A stretch of DNA of 7,026 nucleotides from contig CALLXA010000114.1 of NCBI GenBank assembly GCA_938015795.1, positions 1 to 7,026 of the forward strand, written 5' to 3'. The translations under genes were made by a program, and so were the position numbers. Shown here piece after piece: positions 4,999 to 7,026 of this stretch; within the stretch, counting starts at the first letter, position 1; the number at the start of each line of letters is the position of its first letter. The stretch comes from an uncultured bacterium (lineage in GTDB: Bacteria; Patescibacteriota; Dojkabacteria; SC72). Under the pieces are notes generated by a model. The model did no database searches and was not told the DNA's origin. It saw nothing but the letters and a program-made list of their open reading frames with translations.

Positions 4999-7026
4999 AC
5001 TTGTAATTTATTCTTAAAGCTATTTAGATTCTTTACAGGTGCCATATATTTCTCAAAGCCAATTGCTTCAAAATGTTTAATAGCACACTGAATCTTCATT
5101 TTCTCTTCGTCTTTTAGCTCATTAATATCGTCTGTACCTTTAGTTTCAATTACAAAGTAGTATTTTGTTTCTCCACCTTTTTCAAGGTCTTTTTTCTCCA
5201 TTACTAAAGCGAAGTCTGGATTGTAGGTACCAATAGGTGTTTCAATTTTGTACCACTTTGGTAGCTTTACAAATGCCTTTACTTTGTTTTCTTGGTCTAT
5301 ATCTAGTACAAAGTCTTTTTCGATTGCAGAATCGTATTCTACGGCGTCATAGACCCCTTTACGTGCAGGTACAACATCGTTGTAGGTTTGTGGATCGAAC
5401 TTCTCAAAATCTTCGATTGGGAATTCTTCATTAGTTGGTTGATAACTTATTACTCTGACCATTTCTGTGTTAAGAACTCGTTTTATTCTCTTTACTGCTT
5501 CTGTTAAATACACAACAGGATTTTTAGTAAGCATATGTTGATTAGATATTTTGCTTAATATCTCAATTACTGTTTTTATACTTAGGGATGTTTGTTCTGA
5601 TAGCTGGTCGATTAGGTCGATATTTGCAACAGAGCTTTTTGCTTTTGTAGAAGTCTCTCCTTTTGAAAGTATGTTTTCATTTATATCTTGTGATTCGTTT
5701 AAACTTCTAATCTGTATTGCTTGTGTCTGTATGATTTGCTCCCTTACTACGATTGAATTAAGCTCATCTACGCATTTATCAACTAGTTCCTGTTCTCTGA
5801 ATGACACCATATATTTGGTTTTCTTCTGTATCTTTTTCCAAAGATTTTGGAAGTCATTGCTGTTTAGAATATCTCTATTAATTCCAATCTTATTCGCACC
5901 TTTTTTAGCGTTACGTACTTTCGTTTGTCTTGTATCACCTGTTTCTTCAATAATTTCGTCTTGATATTGAGTAACAAAGGCGTGATAGCTTTCATTTGGA
6001 ATCACAGTGAGTAGGTTTATCTCTTGTCCTTCTGTTACTGTATCAGGATCTCTATATCTCTCTCCTGTTTTATCTACACATATTCTTAATCCTCTACCGA
6101 TTTCTTGTCTCTTTTTTGCTTCACTATGTGATTCGTTTAATGTACATATTTGGAATACATTAGGGTTATCCCAACCGACACCAAGTGCTGAGTGTGAAAA
6201 GATGAATTCTAGAGGTTCTTCAAAAGACAGTAATCGCTCTTTGTCCTTCATAATGAGATTGTAGATCTCTTTGTTTTTCTGCATTGAGTTAACATTATCG
6301 GTAAACTCATCGGACTTGGTTTTTGCAAAGTATCCATTGTGTACCTGTTCTATGTTCTCAGGCTCTTTTCCGTATTTTTCTTTGAATTCTTGCTTATACA
6401 AGTCTACAAATAACTTTTTAATAATGCCGTCTGGATTTACATAGTTTGCTACTCGGTCAATAAAGAATAGGGATAATACTTTGATTCCTATATCTTTGTA
6501 TTGTTCTTTCTTCTGGAAATGTCTTTTAATTGTCCAACGTATCTGTTCTCTAAAGATTGATTCTTTATCCCATCCGTGTTTTGATCCTCTCGTTAGTTCA
6601 ACACCATTGCTGAATTTCACTTTTTCAGTATTATCCATTAAATCTTTATAGATCCTCTCAATAATCCAACCCTTGTATGCTGGGTTTTTAGTTTTTTCTT
6701 CAAGGTTATCTAATTCTTTAAAGTATCCGTCTTTTGTTTTGAAATCAGTTCCAACCTTGTAGTTAAGTTGTAGTTTAGCTTCTGGCTTTGCAGTTGTGAG
6801 CTTTATTTCTTTAAATTCTATTTCGACATTGCTTTGCGTGTTTTCCTCGTGAATGGAGTAGACTTCAATCTTTTTAACTAAACCTTGATTGTATGCTTCA
6901 TATGGTGTGAGCCTGTATACGAGATTTATGGGCTTCTTATGTGTGGCTGAGTATCTTATCTTGAATAGCGGGTCTAGTTGATTGAACCTCTTTTCCATAT
7001 TCTTACTATCCATTCCTTCTTGAGGT
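4995..7026 (-). CDS. res: type III restriction endonuclease subunit (Res), partial at the N-terminus
   Basis: The frame is open through the right edge, so the true start and the N-terminal ATPase motifs (Walker A, DExx box) lie outside. Numbering from the Met at 7013, which is internal, residues 20-24 (RYSAT) match superfamily 2 helicase motif III. They are followed by the family signature LVYRLTPYEAYNQGLVKKIEV. Motif IV is near 176-191 (GIKVLSLFFIDRVANY), motif V at 277-288 (LGVGWDNPNVFQ) and motif VI at 302-310 (RQEIGRGLR). A C-terminal PD-(D/E)xK nuclease follows. It has the upstream acidic motif YDSAIEKDF near 560-568, Asp600 in TYNPDFAL, and Glu623 and Lys625 in FVIETKG. These are the ATP-driven sliding or translocating module and the cleavage site of type III enzymes, which cut only in complex with Mod. 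Compared with the roughly 970 residues of well-known Res proteins, about 300 are missing by position rather than by mutation. The stop TGA overlaps the KilA-N start. Confidence 0.93.
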   Translation of the reverse strand, partial: PQEGMDSKNMEKRFNQLDPLFKIRYSATHKKPINLVYRLTPYEAYNQGLVKKIEVYSIHEENTQSNVEIEFKEIKLTTAKPEAKLQLNYKVGTDFKTKDGYFKELDNLEEKTKNPAYKGWIIERIYKDLMDNTEKVKFSNGVELTRGSKHGWDKESIFREQIRWTIKRHFQKKEQYKDIGIKVLSLFFIDRVANYVNPDGIIKKLFVDLYKQEFKEKYGKEPENIEQVHNGYFAKTKSDEFTDNVNSMQKNKEIYNLIMKDKERLLSFEEPLEFIFSHSALGVGWDNPNVFQICTLNESHSEAKKRQEIGRGLRICVDKTGERYRDPDTVTEGQEINLLTVIPNESYHAFVTQYQDEIIEETGDTRQTKVRNAKKGANKIGINRDILNSNDFQNLWKKIQKKTKYMVSFREQELVDKCVDELNSIVVREQIIQTQAIQIRSLNESQDINENILSKGETSTKAKSSVANIDLIDQLSEQTSLSIKTVIEILSKISNQHMLTKNPVVYLTEAVKRIKRVLNTEMVRVISYQPTNEEFPIEDFEKFDPQTYNDVVPARKGVYDAVEYDSAIEKDFVLDIDQENKVKAFVKLPKWYKIETPIGTYNPDFALVMEKKDLEKGGETKYYFVIETKGTDDINELKDEEKMKIQCAIKHFEAIGFEKYMAPVKNLNSFKNKLQV

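Noticed and set aside
5551..5964. Plus-strand open frame of 137 codons, rich in Ser, Phe, Cys and Ile
   Set aside because: It is the antisense shadow of the Res coding sequence; composition is that of reversed codons and no domain is visible. The same holds for the other plus-strand frames at 1934-2221, 2764-3099, 3490-3828 and 6007-6264.
7011..7013. ATG at 7013 as the true start of Res
   Set aside because: Upstream codons to the window edge stay open (Pro-Gln-Glu-Gly), and the first visible residues already match the middle of type III Res proteins (RYSAT motif). The gene is cut by the window, not truncated.
1..7026. CRISPR array, tRNA, rRNA or insertion sequence
   Set aside because: No regularly spaced repeats, no tRNA-like cloverleaf or rRNA motif noticed, and no transposase or terminal inverted repeats; the space is nearly fully used by the minus-strand genes.

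Overview
All recognisable genes in this AT-rich window are on the minus strand, so transcription runs from high to low coordinates. Genes are tightly packed and read through under the standard genetic code: TGA terminates the first gene, and no frame needs TGA recoding. None of the visible starts has a clear GGAGG-type Shine-Dalgarno sequence. Together with the copper-protein pair at the left end, this is compatible with a low-GC bacterium such as a Patescibacteria (CPR) member. That placement is an inference and could be wrong.

Right part (7026 to 2319): a type III restriction-modification operon. It reads in the unusual order res, then a KilA-N domain gene, then mod. The res gene enters from outside the window, and its helicase motif III to VI region and C-terminal PD-(D/E)xK nuclease are visible. 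The res stop and the KilA-N start overlap as ATGA. The KilA-N gene overlaps mod by 32 to 44 bases depending on the mod start. Such overlaps suggest translational coupling of all three proteins. Mod supplies target recognition and N6-adenine methylation, Res the translocase and nuclease. The KilA-N protein is a DNA-binding-type accessory of unknown role.

Middle (2318 to 1566): a short boundary region, a stand-alone GNAT acetyltransferase, and a 136-base spacer with a good sigma70-like promoter. The boundary holds a perfect 8-bp inverted repeat over an upstream candidate start of the GNAT gene. It also holds a 20-codon plus-strand scrap that reads like a protein tail.

Left part (1565 to 1): a membrane-anchored small protein of unknown function, then a membrane-anchored cupredoxin with Cys and Met ligand candidates. 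Last comes the first 236 residues of a heavy-metal-associated (HMA) domain fused to a DsbD/TauE-like membrane domain, which runs off the window. The cupredoxin gene has its own promoter-like sequence with a TACCC-n7-GGGTA dyad just downstream of the -10 region, reminiscent of operators of CsoR-family copper repressors. The likely theme here is copper handling at the cell envelope.
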